Assembly (NCBI GenBank): GCA_958299035.1
Contig: CATQJL010000001.1
Coordinates: forward strand, 11,135,817-11,199,816
Direction: 5' to 3'
Length of the DNA: 64,000 nucleotides
Source: Cylicocyclus nassatus
Taxonomy: Eukaryota; Nematoda; Chromadorea; Rhabditida; Strongylidae
Shown here: one piece after another, positions 48,386 through 60,337 of the stretch
Layout of the letters: every line of letters begins with the position of its first letter
How positions within the stretch are numbered: the stretch's first letter is position 1
Translations under genes and position numbers: made by a program
The notes under the pieces: generated by a model
The model's input: only the letters and a program-made list of their open reading frames with translations
Databases searched by the model: none
What the model was told of the DNA's origin: nothing

Positions 48386-50205
48386 TGAGTAAATCAAAGA
48401 ATATCTTGATTTTATCTGTTGTATAAAGCTTATCGGGTGTCAGGCCACAGCGAATTCATTTTCGCAAACAACTGGCACAATTGTGGGAATGAATAGTTCG
48501 CTTTATCGAGTCGCATGCCCTCCAATGGGTGTCAAGAGGCGCGATTCCTATTGCCAGATGGGCAGCATATAGCACATATTTAGTGTTTTATGAAGTTCTA
48601 GTATTACTTGAAATTTCGAAGGAAATATATTAGGGAGTTTAGGGATTGTTCAATCTCATCATCTTGAAATCGATATCAAACAAAATTGCTAGAGGTCAAA
48701 AACACATAAAAATACAGTTAACAGCAACTTTGTAAATATTTCTTTCAGTTTTCTAGCAAAAGTCGTCAAACTTATCATGTGGTTACTCCATACAGCTAGT
48801 AAGCCAATGAACTTTGTCCGGCACTTTTTGAATTTTCCCATAGCGTGAAACTGGAGTTTTAAGTTGATGTGATGACACCCAGAAAAACCGCGCCTCTTTA
48901 CCGTCTTCTCCCTCCAATATCCCCTATGGGAAGAGTAACATTTCCAGGTCATACTGAAAGGTCGGAGAGGCATGTGATAATACTCAAATCAGTTCAAAGC
49001 GTTTGCAAAAGAGACCGAATTATGTCAACTTGAATAATAAAAAATTCGTAAGTGGAACGATCATAGTGTTATTTTTCACAGCAAAACACTCTTTGAATCC
49101 ATACAGTGTTCAAGTTTTTCAAATTTATCCAAATTCGCGGTACTGCTAAAGCTAATCCAGATGTTTTTTGGAATGGAGCCAGCAGGCCCAAACCGGGCAT
49201 GGTGCCAGTTTTTACTGGATCTTTGCCAAAAGATGATGTGGAGGCATTCGTATGAAAAGTCCCCCTTCCCCCCCCCCCCTCACTACAGTATACTAGACAC
49301 GGAGGTGCGAGACTTGACACTTAGCCGTAGGTGTTCACACCTCGCACTTCGGAATTGCTCATCGTATGAAAAGTCACTCACCCAACAAGTGTAGTAAAGA
49401 GTTCCAATTTTGAAATCTTTACACTGTTTTTTGGAGTGCACACGACTAGCAAAAAAGCGTGACTGACGACGAATTTCCTCTGGTATGATTTCTTGAGAGC
49501 CATAGATTTCTCATTGCCACAAAGGAGAGCTTGAGACTACAAACCTGTGACAGAAACAGATTTCAAGCTTGCTAATCATAAAAAATGGAACGGTTTATGG
49601 ACTATGAAAGTAACTTGAGCGGGCAAGGCACAAGGCTACAAAAGCTCAGGCGGCCTGACTTTTGTTGGAGTCTCCAAGAAAGCTTTATCAAAAGCCAGGT
49701 CGTTGTAAAATTGCAACAACTCATTCCATCCAAAATGCACATTCGATTTTTCGCAAACGCCCATATCTCCTCGTCCATAGATGTTTCACAGACGAGGAAT
49801 GCAATTTGTAATCAGCGTTTTTATGCCCTTCAATATGGTATACATCCCATTCAAAAAGCTAAACAAGGCTAAAGTAAACATGGTTTTCCCCTGTTATATT
49901 ACATGTTAGATATCCTACCTTTTGAATCACCATTAAGTTTATGGGCTTATTTTGACTGGCCTTGGCTTCATGTCCATGGAGCGAAAGCGCTGAGTTCAAA
50001 AAATGTGGCACTTGGATGTTTGGGAACGCAATCCAGTATCCGGGAACGTTATGAAATGAAAATCCTACTTTTTTAAAGGTCATTGCTTTGTTCTCGTTAT
50101 ACAGAGGCTGGCTTTTCTCGTTATTAGTACTAGTTGCAACATGTTTGAACATGATGTCCCACAGATTTTGGGACTTATGGAGATACTACCATGTATTATT
50201 ATTCT
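48386..50205. other. No recognised gene
   Basis: AT-rich, with a poly-C tract near 49268. A sequence GGCAAGGCACAAGGCTACAA near 49622 faintly recalls the hairpin at 45447. Confidence 0.4.
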
Positions 50206-50449
50206 TTGACTAGGAATCGCGAGCAAGCTTTGCGTACATTTCATTAACAAGTTAATGGATGAGTTTCAACGCGTTGGGTTAATTTACTAATAGAGCTCGT
50301 GAAAGAACATGTTTGAGCTCTCGTTGAACCACGCTGGCTTGAACAGTTCTTTCACGAATCCCTGGTAGTAATCAACCAAAACGTGTCAGAACTCATTCAT
50401 GAACTTGTTGATCAAACGTACGCAAAGCGTGCTCGCGTCTTTTAGTCAA
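50206..50449. mobile_element. Foldback MITE, TTTGACTA ends
   Basis: Ends TTTGACTAGGAATCGCGAGC and complement TTTGACTAAAAGACGCGAGC; inverted arms of about 60 bp include GCTTTGCGTAC; 244 bp. An internal hairpin (CTCGTGAAAGAAC and GTTCTTTCACGA) is also present. Confidence 0.7.
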
Positions 50450-51621
50450 AAAATAAATATACTAGCTTATAGTTATAACCTGACATCCTGACACCCTTTT
50501 GCGTGGTGAGGCCTAATTGATGGCTGACGGTAGGGGTAGAGCATCAAAATATGGAATTGACTAAACATCGATAGCAGAGTTATTAGGTATGCTGTTCACA
50601 ACCGTATTCGATATTTGCAGTGAGGGCATGACAATTATTGATATAGCGCATTTGTTCTTTATCCGAGTGTCCAAGCGTAGTATTGTTACATATTAAAAAA
50701 ACTCGCTTTTTGATTACGGCCGTTTTCCCGCTCGCAAGTACGACCCCAAAGACAGCATGCCTGACCCCACGCGCACTTTAGTCATTCTACTCTATGCGCA
50801 AAACGTAAATGAGAGGTTTTATTGCATATATGGCATACTTAGATTCATAGAAAGTTTTTTTGTAGCAGAAAACATTCACATTACGAGCACACAACTTTGA
50901 CATACCTGACTTCGGCGAGTATTGGCATATTATGGAAAGCGAACCAGCTTAGGCAAGAGAGACGGTTTGCAACGAGCGTCTCTTTAGAGAAACATAAAAC
51001 ATCAATTTCCCGAGTACAAGACGAATCCGTTTTTTCTCAAACTCGACCAACCAGTACGCGTCAAAAGACTCCCGGACCAAAAAACCTTTGCGTGGTACGC
51101 CCTACCTAAAAGATTTGTGTGATATATGCGATCGTCTCGCGAGATTCAACTGCAAAGGAGGTGCTCGCCTTTATTCAAGAAAAAATTGTGTCTTGTGCTT
51201 ATGATAGGTTTTTTTTATCGTACATAGCCACCTGACACTGTCTTTTCAGTAAAGAAAAAAGAGTTTTGGGTAGTGTGCCGTACGATCGCGTTCGAGCACA
51301 TTGTTGCAGGGCGTTGATGTGAGTGTCCTTCTAGAATCGCGTGATTTACGAGTGAACTTTAGCTGAGACGAGATTTGAGCACATGCTACAATGACGAAAG
51401 CTATGTACATTTGATCAACAGTCTAGATCGAACAGCCGGAGGGTGCCGTATGCACCTGATGAGAAAAACATTTATTTTTTCTTTATCTTTGCTATCTCAA
51501 TTAGAAATCAGTATCAACTGCGGGTAGCAGCATAGGCTCACTGACATCAAAAACTCCTCAAAATTTGTGAGAGAATTTTTTGTTTTGAAACGTAACGGTC
51601 CATATCTGAACCTTATTTCAG

Positions 51622-51915
51622 GTGGTAAACACCGAACATTTTCTTGGATGCACAATGGTTTATTTTTTCTATGATTCTACACACGGACATCCAAGCACTT
51701 GGAAAGCCTGCTGGATAGAATGGTGGATGTGTTGTGTTTTCACTAACGCCAAACCCAACAACCACGTTGATTGGGATAGGGAAGGTATTAGGAGAAAAGC
51801 CAAAGAGAAAAGAGAAGAAGAGAAAAAAAGAAAGAAAGCACAGGAAAAAGATACCGAAAAAGGACCATCTGATTGGAAATGCTCAGAAGATCAGATGCGC
51901 CTTACAGTGAGCTGA
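51622..51915 (+). CDS. Candidate 3' terminal exon, lysine/glutamate-rich tail, unknown function
   Basis: A TTATTTCAG acceptor at 51621 precedes a 97-codon open frame that ends in TGA. The N-terminal part is aromatic and cysteine-rich (TWKACWIEWWMCCVF). It is followed by a strongly charged stretch rich in Lys and Glu, then a short tail. A canonical AATAAA lies 44 bp after the stop, as expected for a last exon. No upstream partner exon was found with confidence between 50450 and 51621. The charged run could be coiled-coil or low-complexity. No family recognised. Confidence 0.45.
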   Translation: MVNTEHFLGCTMVYFFYDSTHGHPSTWKACWIEWWMCCVFTNAKPNNHVDWDREGIRRKAKEKREEEKKRKKAQEKDTEKGPSDWKCSEDQMRLTVS

Positions 51916-51958
51916 TTTCAATTTATCCACATTTGCTCAGGATTTCTTCAAAAGAAGC

Positions 51959-51964
51959 AATAAA
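51959..51964 (+). promoter_or_regulatory. Polyadenylation signal AATAAA
   Basis: Canonical hexamer 44 bp downstream of the stop of the 51622-51915 candidate terminal exon, which gives that exon some support. Confidence 0.5.
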
Positions 51965-52170
51965 CGTTTGTATGTTCAAATTTGAATGCCCAAGCACACT
52001 GGTCACTGTGTTCACGCTTTTGAAAGTTTAACTTGTTGCTGAGGTTGCTTAGCAAGAAGTGTGATTAGCATTTGATGGTGCTCTTAATAGTACATATCAA
52101 AAGTCATGAGTGTGGGTAAAGGGAATAAAGCTGACAATGAGATACAATTGCCTCAACAATGAGGTATCTA

Positions 52171-54103
52171 TTAGATCGGTGCAAAAGTTTTGTCAGTTTT
52201 TTCAATTCAACGGCAAACACGCTAGAATGAAGATAAACAAACACTTCAGAATGAATCCAATGCAGAATCTTCCTCTTTCCAGCAGTTAGACTCACATTGT
52301 GTTTTATTGCGAGAGTGATGAGATATTTGCTGGAAAGTGCAACCATCCATTTTTACCGTGTCCAACTTTCACTAATTTTCAAAATTTTTTGTGAGACTTT
52401 CGGAGGGGTTCTAATAACCACCAGATAGGGCAAACCTTTTGCCAACTTATGCAATTTTTTCCTTTTTTATAGCTGCTTTTTCAGATCTTTGTCAAATAAT
52501 TTAAAAGTGTTATGTTTTCTAAAAATTGCATAACCTGTTATTGCACCAAGCACTGCAAAATCTCCATAATACTGAGGCTTCAACACTTGATTATTACTAC
52601 CGGGACCATTACAAAGTATTGGGTTGTTTCAAAAGTTCTACCCGTTTTCGATGCCTTTTTTGAACTGCCGATTTTGGAGGAAGAAACCATTTTCCATAAA
52701 CAATGCTTACATCATTCAAAAGCTCTTTTCTTCTAGTTTTTCAGACATATTCTTGTTTTCGTAGATCTTTGTTCGCTGACGGTTGCGTACTTTGAAATGA
52801 CAGCGAAATGCATGTGAAAATTTTCGTCTTTGCTCTATCGCCGTGAAATCTACAGCCAAAAGAAAAAATTTCTTTCAAAACATACATAATGTTTGCTGGA
52901 GACTTGTGCCACGAAACGCTCATCGAGATATGATGTCAAAAAAACTTTGAACCTATAAATTTTTAGCTCAAACATAACCTGTCTTTATGGTCCCTTCAAG
53001 CCGCATAAAAACCATAAACTTATTGCAATCGCAAAACTTTTGCTCTATATAGCAAGATTAGAGCTAGAACGACTGCTACTAGAAGAACGAAAAGATTTCC
53101 TGGTTTGTCAACGGCGAACAAAATGAAAAATGTCAAAAAACTGCATTTTTGCCGCCTCAGAAAGAGCAAAATAAGTGGGCCCTTTCGGATTTTCCAGCAA
53201 AAAATTTTTATGAAAGAGTTTGATGAAATCCAAAGTTAGCAGTACTACTCAGTTGACTATGGGCTACACTTTGAGCAGTGCTTGTGCAACTAAGCTATAT
53301 TCCAAATCAAGTTATGCTTTTGCAAAGTGAAGGTTTCTATAAGGAGATGTTCGTCGGTTTTCGCCTATAAAATCTTCTCCACTGTTAATGCAATAATCTT
53401 GAAGAGTGCGCAGAATAGCAAAAGATTTGCAGATTGTAATACAGTTCATAGCAATTGCAAAGATTATTTCTGAGAAGAGTTACGGTGAATCAAAGTCAAA
53501 GTTCGAAAACGGGTAGAACTTTTGAAACAACCCAATAAATGTGCGATTTTCGGTTCAATTTATGAAGATTTTGAAACAGGTTACGTCAGTGCGCACCCCT
53601 AAAATTGAGAAATATGCGATTTTTTCCACAAATTTCGCCTCTCTCGGCGAAAAAAAGACAAGCGTTAGAAAGAGGAGAAAAAGTTGCATCGAATGGTGAC
53701 TGAAGTGTTCAACATTTCATGTTCTAAGAGGTTAAAATAGGCTGAATGTAGAATTTGTTCACTTCAAAAAATAAATCGTAGAAATTCTCAAAAACAAGCC
53801 GTAGGACTACAAAAAATTGCACTAGTTGGCAAAAGGTCTGTTCTATCTGCTGGTTATTAGGGCTCCTTTGAAAGTCTCATACGAAAATTTTGAAAATTAG
53901 CGAATTTCGGACATGGTAAAAACGAGTGGTTGTAATTTCCAGCAAATATCTCGTCACTCTCGCAACGAAACACAGTGAGACTTTAGCAGCTGGAAAGGGG
54001 AAGAAATTCTGCATCGGATACATTTTGAAGTGTTTGTTTATCTTCATTCTAGCGTGTTTGCCGTTGATTTGAAAAAAATGACAAAACTTTTGCACCAACC
54101 TAA
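52171..54103. mobile_element. Foldback mariner-like element hosting another mariner
   Basis: Ends TTAGATCGGTGCAAAAGTTT and complement TTAGGTTGGTGCAAAAGTTT; TA on both sides; 1933 bp with the insert. Arms are inverted copies for about 290 bp (AACGGCAAACACGCTAGAAT). No transposase. It ends 57 bp from the stop of the 54161-55604 gene. Confidence 0.85.
52619..53535. mobile_element. Nested mariner-like element (TTGGGTTGTTTCAAAAGTTC ends)
   Basis: Perfect inverted ends of about 32 bp starting TTGGGTTGTTTCAAAAGTTC, TA duplication, 917 bp, inside the central loop of the 52171-54103 element. Confidence 0.85.
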
Positions 54104-54160
54104 TATATGTTGACAGTAATTCGTTTCGCTTATCTGCTATTTAGAAATGATGATTCTTTT

Positions 54161-55604
54161 TTATAAACGAGGCAAATGTGTGAGAAATGTAGTGATATCC
54201 GTCGCATCGGCCAAACTTTCTCCAAATTGGTGCCTGCTGCAGGTTCCTGTATTAGAAACAAACATAACCAAGGTCACACGCAACTATCTATATTATGGAA
54301 ATACTGGAATAGTATGAGATTGGCGGAAAAGTCGTTCGTCAACTTTCTGACCTATTTTTCTGTAGTAGCAATAGTGAGTCAACATTTTCAAAATTTAGCA
54401 CAATTCCGACCCTGAATCGCATGAAAAAGCCTGTACCTTCAACCGTTAGCCAAAAAGAACAGATTTCGTGCACATTACTATATTTGTAGTCAACATATCG
54501 ACTCAGTTCCGTACCCAGAGTACGCGAATGAAATCGAAATGTCTTGTACACCTGACTGCTGTTTTCTTGTAAGATAAGAACAATATCTTGATAAATGGTA
54601 AGCAAAAGTACCTATGGTGCGCACGATACAAATCATTGTTATATGCACTGCTTTCTCGGAAATGATAAAAGCTGCGACATCGCAGGCGTTCGCGTTGCCG
54701 GATCGGTTGCAGCTGTGATTCGATTTTCAATAAAATCTCCTCAAAGTAACTGCCACAATTTCACAATTTTATTTAAAAGGTACGAACTTAAGCCTTCGCC
54801 AGGTTTGCTTGGACTATAGCAAAACATCCTCTAAAAGTCTAGAAAATTACTAGTAGTCGCGAGAGGCATAGTGTGCAACACCGGTCCGACGTGTTCAAGG
54901 TAGAAGACTTCTGTACCACTTATTTTCTTTGAGTACGCTGTAGAACTCACATTTATGACTGTTCCAAATACAACTCTATTTCCTCCAACTCTATATTTTC
55001 AATGGCATGTTCTTCGAAAGTTAGGAGTCTACTTGTAAACAGATATAAAGAATTTTGACGATTTTGTCCGTGCTATTCCGCCAATACGATTCAGTATAAC
55101 TGAATTTGGTTTTCCCATCTACATTCAGAACTGAATCTTAGAAAATGCTTGACGAGGCTGTTTATTTATAGAAGGACACTAGCAAAACAGGTTATATTTC
55201 ATATAGTTGACTGCACGGAATCGCCCGGAATGAGCACCCGCGCGCGTGTCTCTTGCGGGCTAACGTTGGCATTCGCGCGCATGAGTCATATAGCGCCCGT
55301 ACTCGGCAGCCGCGTTGCAGGCACGCTCGCGTGCGTTCAGCCTACAACATTCCGGGCGATTTCGTGCAGGCGACTTTACTGTGCCTTACTGGATGAACTC
55401 GTGCTATCTAATTGTTCTATTAGGGAAACAAATGCACCAGAAGTCAAAACCGCATCAAGTCGTATCTCTTCTACAGTGCAGATAGAGCAAAATAAGCTCC
55501 ACAATAAATGTTCAAAGACTTGTAACAACTCTGATTCATGTGATGTGAATTTTGAAGCCAAGAACTTCCAATTCTCGAATAGTCGAGGAAAAAGTAGACT
55601 TAGT
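54161..55604 (-). CDS. Unknown multi-exon gene, 3' part (3 exons)
   Basis: Three exons on the minus strand join in phase: 55390-55604 (donor GTAAGG), 54437-54565 (acceptor TTACAAG, donor GTACAG) and 54161-54246 (acceptor TAATACAG), ending in TAA. The joined 142 codons are open. Readable segments are ESELLQVFEHLLWSLFCS, RFHSRTLGTELSRYVDYKYS, EICSFWLTVEG and TCSRHQFGESLADATD. I do not recognise the family. There is no membrane segment; it looks like a globular, helix-rich protein. The 5' limit of the first exon is uncertain because the frame stays open to about 55699, and upstream exons were not resolved. The 824-bp intron contains a GC-rich foldback MITE 20 bp from the donor. The stop lies 57 bp from the end of a nested mariner, and no AATAAA is visible in between, so the 3' UTR may run into that element. 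Confidence 0.6.
55211..55369. mobile_element. Small GC-rich foldback MITE in an intron
   Basis: Inverted ends CTGCACGGAATCGCCCGGAA / complement CTGCACGAAATCGCCCGGAA (159 bp). The body is rich in GCGCGC. It lies 20 bp inside the intron that follows exon 55390-55604. Confidence 0.65.
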
Positions 55605-56097
55605 CTACGAAAATTTTGACGGATCTTCCACTTGTTCACGGTCTTAGGCATACAGCCTTCTTGGCTAAATGGTGCATAATTGCACCGCATGAAATTCAAT
55701 GTTCAAAGTATCCTAATAATTACCACAAAACACTGACTCAACAGACTAAGGGCTCACACAACAAGTCAAATTTTGTAAGAGCTTGCTACGATATGTAAAA
55801 AAATGTTCCATTTTCGCGATTCAGCAGATTTCGCAGCAAAACTTACAAGAGTGGGTCATTCAGGTTGCGGAAAGAACAGCTTAAAACAAAGTGAAACACG
55901 CCCCAACGAAATGGGGGGTCTTATGCATAGGAATGGACCAAAAAACGGGATAGAATAATCTTTGCTGGGGCCTTGCACATAAACCATCAAGCTTCTAACT
56001 AATATGAGTTGACGAATACGTCTGCGAGTGCACAAGCTTCAGCGTTCGTTCTTGGCTCGGTGTTTTTTTCCGTCTTCACTTGTTCAATCAAAACACT

Positions 56098-56418
56098 TCA
56101 TTTGCTCCTGAATTTCGAATTTGCATGCATAGAAATGTACACGGGTAAGCTGCGACAGATGAAGGCGACTGTTGTCAAGCCTATCACAGCAAACCGGAAA
56201 AGATAGTGTTGATCACAGACTGAATGTTCATTTTTTGAAAGAAAGAAAACAAAAAGTTCATCCAAAAGCCCACAAGGGCATTCAAAAATGTTACGTAAAC
56301 ATATGAACCGTGCGAGCATAGATAAAATGGCAAACATCATATTTGTCAACCTTAGTAGTACGATTAGCAGTGTTGGGTTAGGCATCTCCAGCCATACAAG
56401 GAGCTCGGAAGTATCCAC
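56098..56418 (-). CDS. Candidate exon, hydrophobic (possible multi-pass membrane protein)
   Basis: A 106-codon minus-strand open frame has two hydrophobic stretches: one around LLIVLLRLTNMMFAILSMLA and one around RFAVIGLTTVAFIC. They are joined by a cysteine-containing loop (FECPCGLLDEL). This resembles part of a multi-pass protein such as a nematode chemoreceptor, but no family motif is recognised. It may be several exons: an acceptor-like CATTCAG lies inside. It could be chance. Confidence 0.3.
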   Translation of the reverse strand: MDTSELLVWLEMPNPTLLIVLLRLTNMMFAILSMLARFICLRNIFECPCGLLDELFVFFLSKNEHSVCDQHYLFRFAVIGLTTVAFICRSLPVYISMHANSKFRSK

Positions 56419-58131
56419 TATTATTTAAGAACACAAACGGCTGTTCTGTCTCGTCAACGAGTTTAAATAGACTTTTCAAAGTAAGTTTTGTAAACACTGT
56501 TTGCTAAAGCTTTTGTAACGCAGTCAAACGATAAAGACACTTCATTAATCTTCAAAAAATACATCTATCAAATTTACGAAAGAATTAAAGGCGCAGTAAA
56601 AGCTATTCTGCCAGCTGTGCTTTACTGAGAAAGTTCCTTAAAAAGAGCTGACAAGTTCTGAAAATGTCTGCTGATCCATTCGACTTGGTGTTCAGAATCC
56701 TCTATTGCTTTTTTGAAATTGCCAAATTCGTTAGCATGCTTGCCATGTTTCCTCAGTGATTTCAACTAAAAAAGAAATATTTGCGCTGAAGAAAGTGTGT
56801 CGAATAGGCTTGTCATTACAATCACGCGAAAGCCACTGCTTTTTAGCAACTTCCAAATTACTATCGAGGAATTACTCAATGTTAGAAGTAGTTTTGAGGA
56901 TAAAGGCAGCAAACCTTCATAAATATAGACGATGCATATGTACCCAACCCACTCTCTTCAAACATCTTTTTTGAAGGAATATGGGATAATTCTCCTCAAA
57001 ATTAAATTCCTTCAATCTTAGGCAGCTGAGTCTCTCAAAGCTGAGACCTTTGTAGACCTGTGCTGCTTTTACGCCTTTTCGTCGTTTTCGTTACTGGACT
57101 TATCTATTTAAGTCGGAGATGTTGAACTACTACATATAGGCAAACTTAGGAGATATTCGAAAGCAACTTCCCATTTTTACAGCTGTATGGATTCTTCCAA
57201 TAATCTATCAACTAAACGCCAAGAGCTTTACCTTACTTAAGTGTAGCGAATTTTCAAAACTTTTACCTCGGCTTTTGAGAAACGAAAACAGATGAATCCC
57301 ACATTTTGCAAATGCAAATTTTTTCGCATTTTGTAAAATTTCTTATTAAAGTTTTTGGAAGCTACCATGATTAGACCCGATAATGGCACCAAAAGTCTTT
57401 AGGCTATAACTGGTAAGTTACGACAATGTTTAATACAGATTTTTTTTCTACTTGTGTGCGCGTAAAATAATCATGACTGTCATGCGCACAAGTGCGCCTA
57501 TACTTGCTCCCGACTTTTAATTTTGATATTTGGGACGATAAGCGTTTAAACGTGCTCGGTAATATTTGAAATTTCAATTGGTTTGGTGCGCTTATGTTAT
57601 ATTAAATTTTTTACAACCAACGTTGAAAAAAGTGAAATTTACATTGCATTGCGACTGTCCACTTACCTCTATGAAGCAGAGCAGCTAGAAAGAGGGGAAA
57701 CAATCAAACATCATTAACCATATAAATGTAACTTTTATGCAGCCAACCTTTCAATCCTACTAATCACTTAGTATTCTCTATGCACTGTATGGGAATCCCG
57801 GTCCTTGATCCGGTAGGAGGTGACATTTCAGAATTTTGAAACAATATCCCCTTTGAAGCCAAAATTTCTTACGACTTCCCCTACCCTATTTTTGACCCCG
57901 TAAGTCCCTGACAAACAGATATACACAAGTAATAAGATGGTGTCCTCAGCGCTTATTATAGTAGTACTACTGGCTTTCCTGGTCCAGCCCGGGTCATCAA
58001 GGTTTCAGCTCAATGGGTTCATCCGCAAGGAATCTATAAAAAAACATAGGGTCAAGATTTGCACAAACTTTGACGTTTATATATCTAAGATACTACCCAT
58101 TTATTAGTCAGCTGCGAAACTTTACAATTTA
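56419..58131. other. No recognised gene
   Basis: AT-rich sequence. No paired transposon ends or supported exons. Confidence 0.45.
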
Positions 58132-58629
58132 TTAGGTTGGTAAGAACGTTCTCGGACATCGCCTTTACACAAAGATTTTGCTTCGATGCATGCACTAAAT
58201 AGGGAATGCTGTACATCATTGGATAGAGGAAAGCAAACACTACGAGACCATATTAATCACAACTATGACTATTGAATCCTGTGAAAATAGAGGCAAAAAT
58301 TCGAAGACATAGGATTTCGACAGAGCTCAGAACTCCATCTTCCGTAAACATTGTAACACTCACAAATATTCCAAAATATAGTACACATGAACTCACATAC
58401 ATGTATGCAAAGTCTGTATAGAATTTGAGTTTAATTAGCAGGAAAAATGAGATAATCGAAAAGTGGCAAACTCCGCCCCCTACTGAACTTAAGCTCCTCC
58501 CACCTGCACAGGTATAAGCCGCGTATATGTGAAAGTACAATTACAAATTTTCTCGTTTGTAGATGCACTACAATCCTAGAAATAGCAAATTTCGCGTGAA
58601 AATGTCCGAAAACTTTCTCACCAACCTAA
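58132..58629. mobile_element. Mariner-like MITE (TTAGGTTGGTAAGAACG ends)
   Basis: Ends TTAGGTTGGTAAGAACGTTC and complement TTAGGTTGGTGAGAAAGTTT, both followed by a CGGACAT block; TA on both sides; 498 bp. Same family as the 8364 element but not a long foldback. Confidence 0.75.
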
Positions 58630-59138
58630 TACAATAACCGATTGCGATTGGAGCGCGCTTTCCGAGGCTGATCATAACGCTGTGAACCCTATTTGGGGCT
58701 GTATCGAAGCGGTGCCTTGGTGGTTTTGGAAGCGGATTTGAACATATAGTAATACTCTCGACCTAGTCCACATTTATGTAAAGAAATCCGGGAAATTATG
58801 TGAAGGGGAGCAGGGAGCCACCCCAGGTGGCTCCCAGGTGGCGCGGGAGCCACTTAATTTCGAAAAACACTTACCATTTTTTAAATTCACATAAGTTTCT
58901 CATAATTCTTCATACTTTTTTGTGCTCATGGTCCTCCAACTACACAGCAAATTTGGTGCCATATCGTTACTTGTGCATTGAAAACGAGCCTATTTTGTTA
59001 TTTTCCTCTTACAAGAATTGCGATTTGAATTCCCGCCTGCGGGCAGGCTAGCGATCGGAGCACAGAATCTTCACATTGTTGGAATCTAAGTTCATAGGAC
59101 AGTAGCATCAACAAGGAATGATGAATAAAGAATGATAT

Positions 59139-59726
59139 GTGCATTGTTTATCGGTAAACAAAGGAGAAGTCGTATTTTGGGGTCCGGGGCTCCGCCCAAA
59201 ATACGACTTCCCTTTGATTTTTCGGGTCAAAAACGATATCCAGCTTGTCAAAGCGCCACCCCCGCAGGGCCCTGTCCTTGATCTCTTCGTTGGACTTCGA
59301 CCTGCTCTAACACCAAGATGGTACCTTGCAGCGGTTGAAACAGAATTGAGACACCATCAATCAAAGGTCATTTCGTTGAGTGCGTGGCATACAGCGGAAC
59401 TCGTTCCAAGCCAGAAACTATTAATAGAATTCTTTGCCAAGAAAAAACGGCGTTGTCGGCGTGCTACCGGAGCATTAGACCAGCCTTGGCACGGCTCCGA
59501 CACTTTGGACGGAGCCTATAACTTCTTGTTACCGCATGGTCTATTCAAACGAGTAATGTCATTGATCATCATATTGATGACCACATTTTACTACATTTTC
59601 ATATTTCCCGACATAATATACTCTGTTCTGTCATGGACGAGCTATAGATTGTCCATGCACTTGTTCAGCCGCTGGATCGCTCGCATGACCCTCGATAATG
59701 CACTTGGCAGCCCTACTTCCAAGTAG
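59139..59726 (+). other. Long open frame (195 codons), coding status unclear
   Basis: One of the two longest open frames here. The last third has a strongly hydrophobic segment (LIIILMTTFYYIFIFPDIIY). The first codons run through a short hairpin (59168-59212) with arms reading GAAGTCGTATTTTGGG and its complement, which suggests repeat-derived DNA. No homology is recognised. It lies on the strand opposite to, and downstream of, the M1 gene. Confidence 0.25.
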
Positions 59727-60007
59727 GCAAATTTCCATATTGCATTGGTAACATTGTTTGCCAAGAATTGGTATTCAGACTTGCACGCTCAATTTGACTA
59801 CTCTGGATATCAAGTGAAATTGTCTTTGTTGTTCGATATGCCTGATCGCCGTCCGTTTATTCGCTAACAGTAAATTTTTTGCCACCCAATCTAGTCCAGT
59901 AAGGTCTTGAACATATTATACCGCATGTGATTTAAGCCGCAGCGTGATCTAGCAAGTGGTAAGATACCTTCAGATGGCAGCACTTGCTTCAAATGCGTAG
60001 TGTATAG

Positions 60008-60127
60008 AACTACTGCAAATTTGAAAGAAAAAACCTAATTCTCTGTACCTTCAGAATGAGCTTATATATAAAACTACTGTAAATTTGAAAGAAAAAACCT
60101 AATTCTCTGTACCTTCAGAATGAGCTT
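60008..60127. repeat. 64-bp tandem duplication downstream of the M1 exons
   Basis: ACTACTG(C/T)AAATTTGAAAG through TTCAGAATGAGCTTA occurs twice at 64-base spacing. On the minus strand the unit holds a splice-acceptor-like TTTCAAATTTGCAG and a donor-like GAAGGTACAG, so an exon-like cassette has been duplicated. Confidence 0.7.
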
Positions 60128-60142
60128 ACGATGTACGAGCAA

Positions 60143-60251
60143 TTAATGCATTGTCAATCGCATTGCGATTGAAATTGCATAAAGTATGGTTACCTCAGGC
60201 CTTTCAACGACTTTGCCGCAGACAAAGGCGGTCATATTTGTTGGCTTGTCG
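60143..60251 (-). CDS. Possible last exon of the M1 aminopeptidase gene
   Basis: Downstream of the exon ending IRSQYQVEQ, a strong-looking acceptor (AATAACAG) precedes an open frame reading NMTAFVCGKVVERPE, then a short hydrophobic run and a stop at 60143-60145. M1 enzymes usually have about 30 more residues after this point, so position and length fit. The phase works only if a weaker acceptor after GACAAG (exon start 60244) is used. The alternative is read-through of the previous exon to a nearby TGA, giving a shorter tail. Confidence 0.35.
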
Positions 60252-60337
60252 CTGTTATTTTCAGAGGCGAATTATAAAATCAAAAAGGGCATGATTGATG
60301 TTGTAAATAAAAGCTGTCCAAATCAAATTTGATTCAC

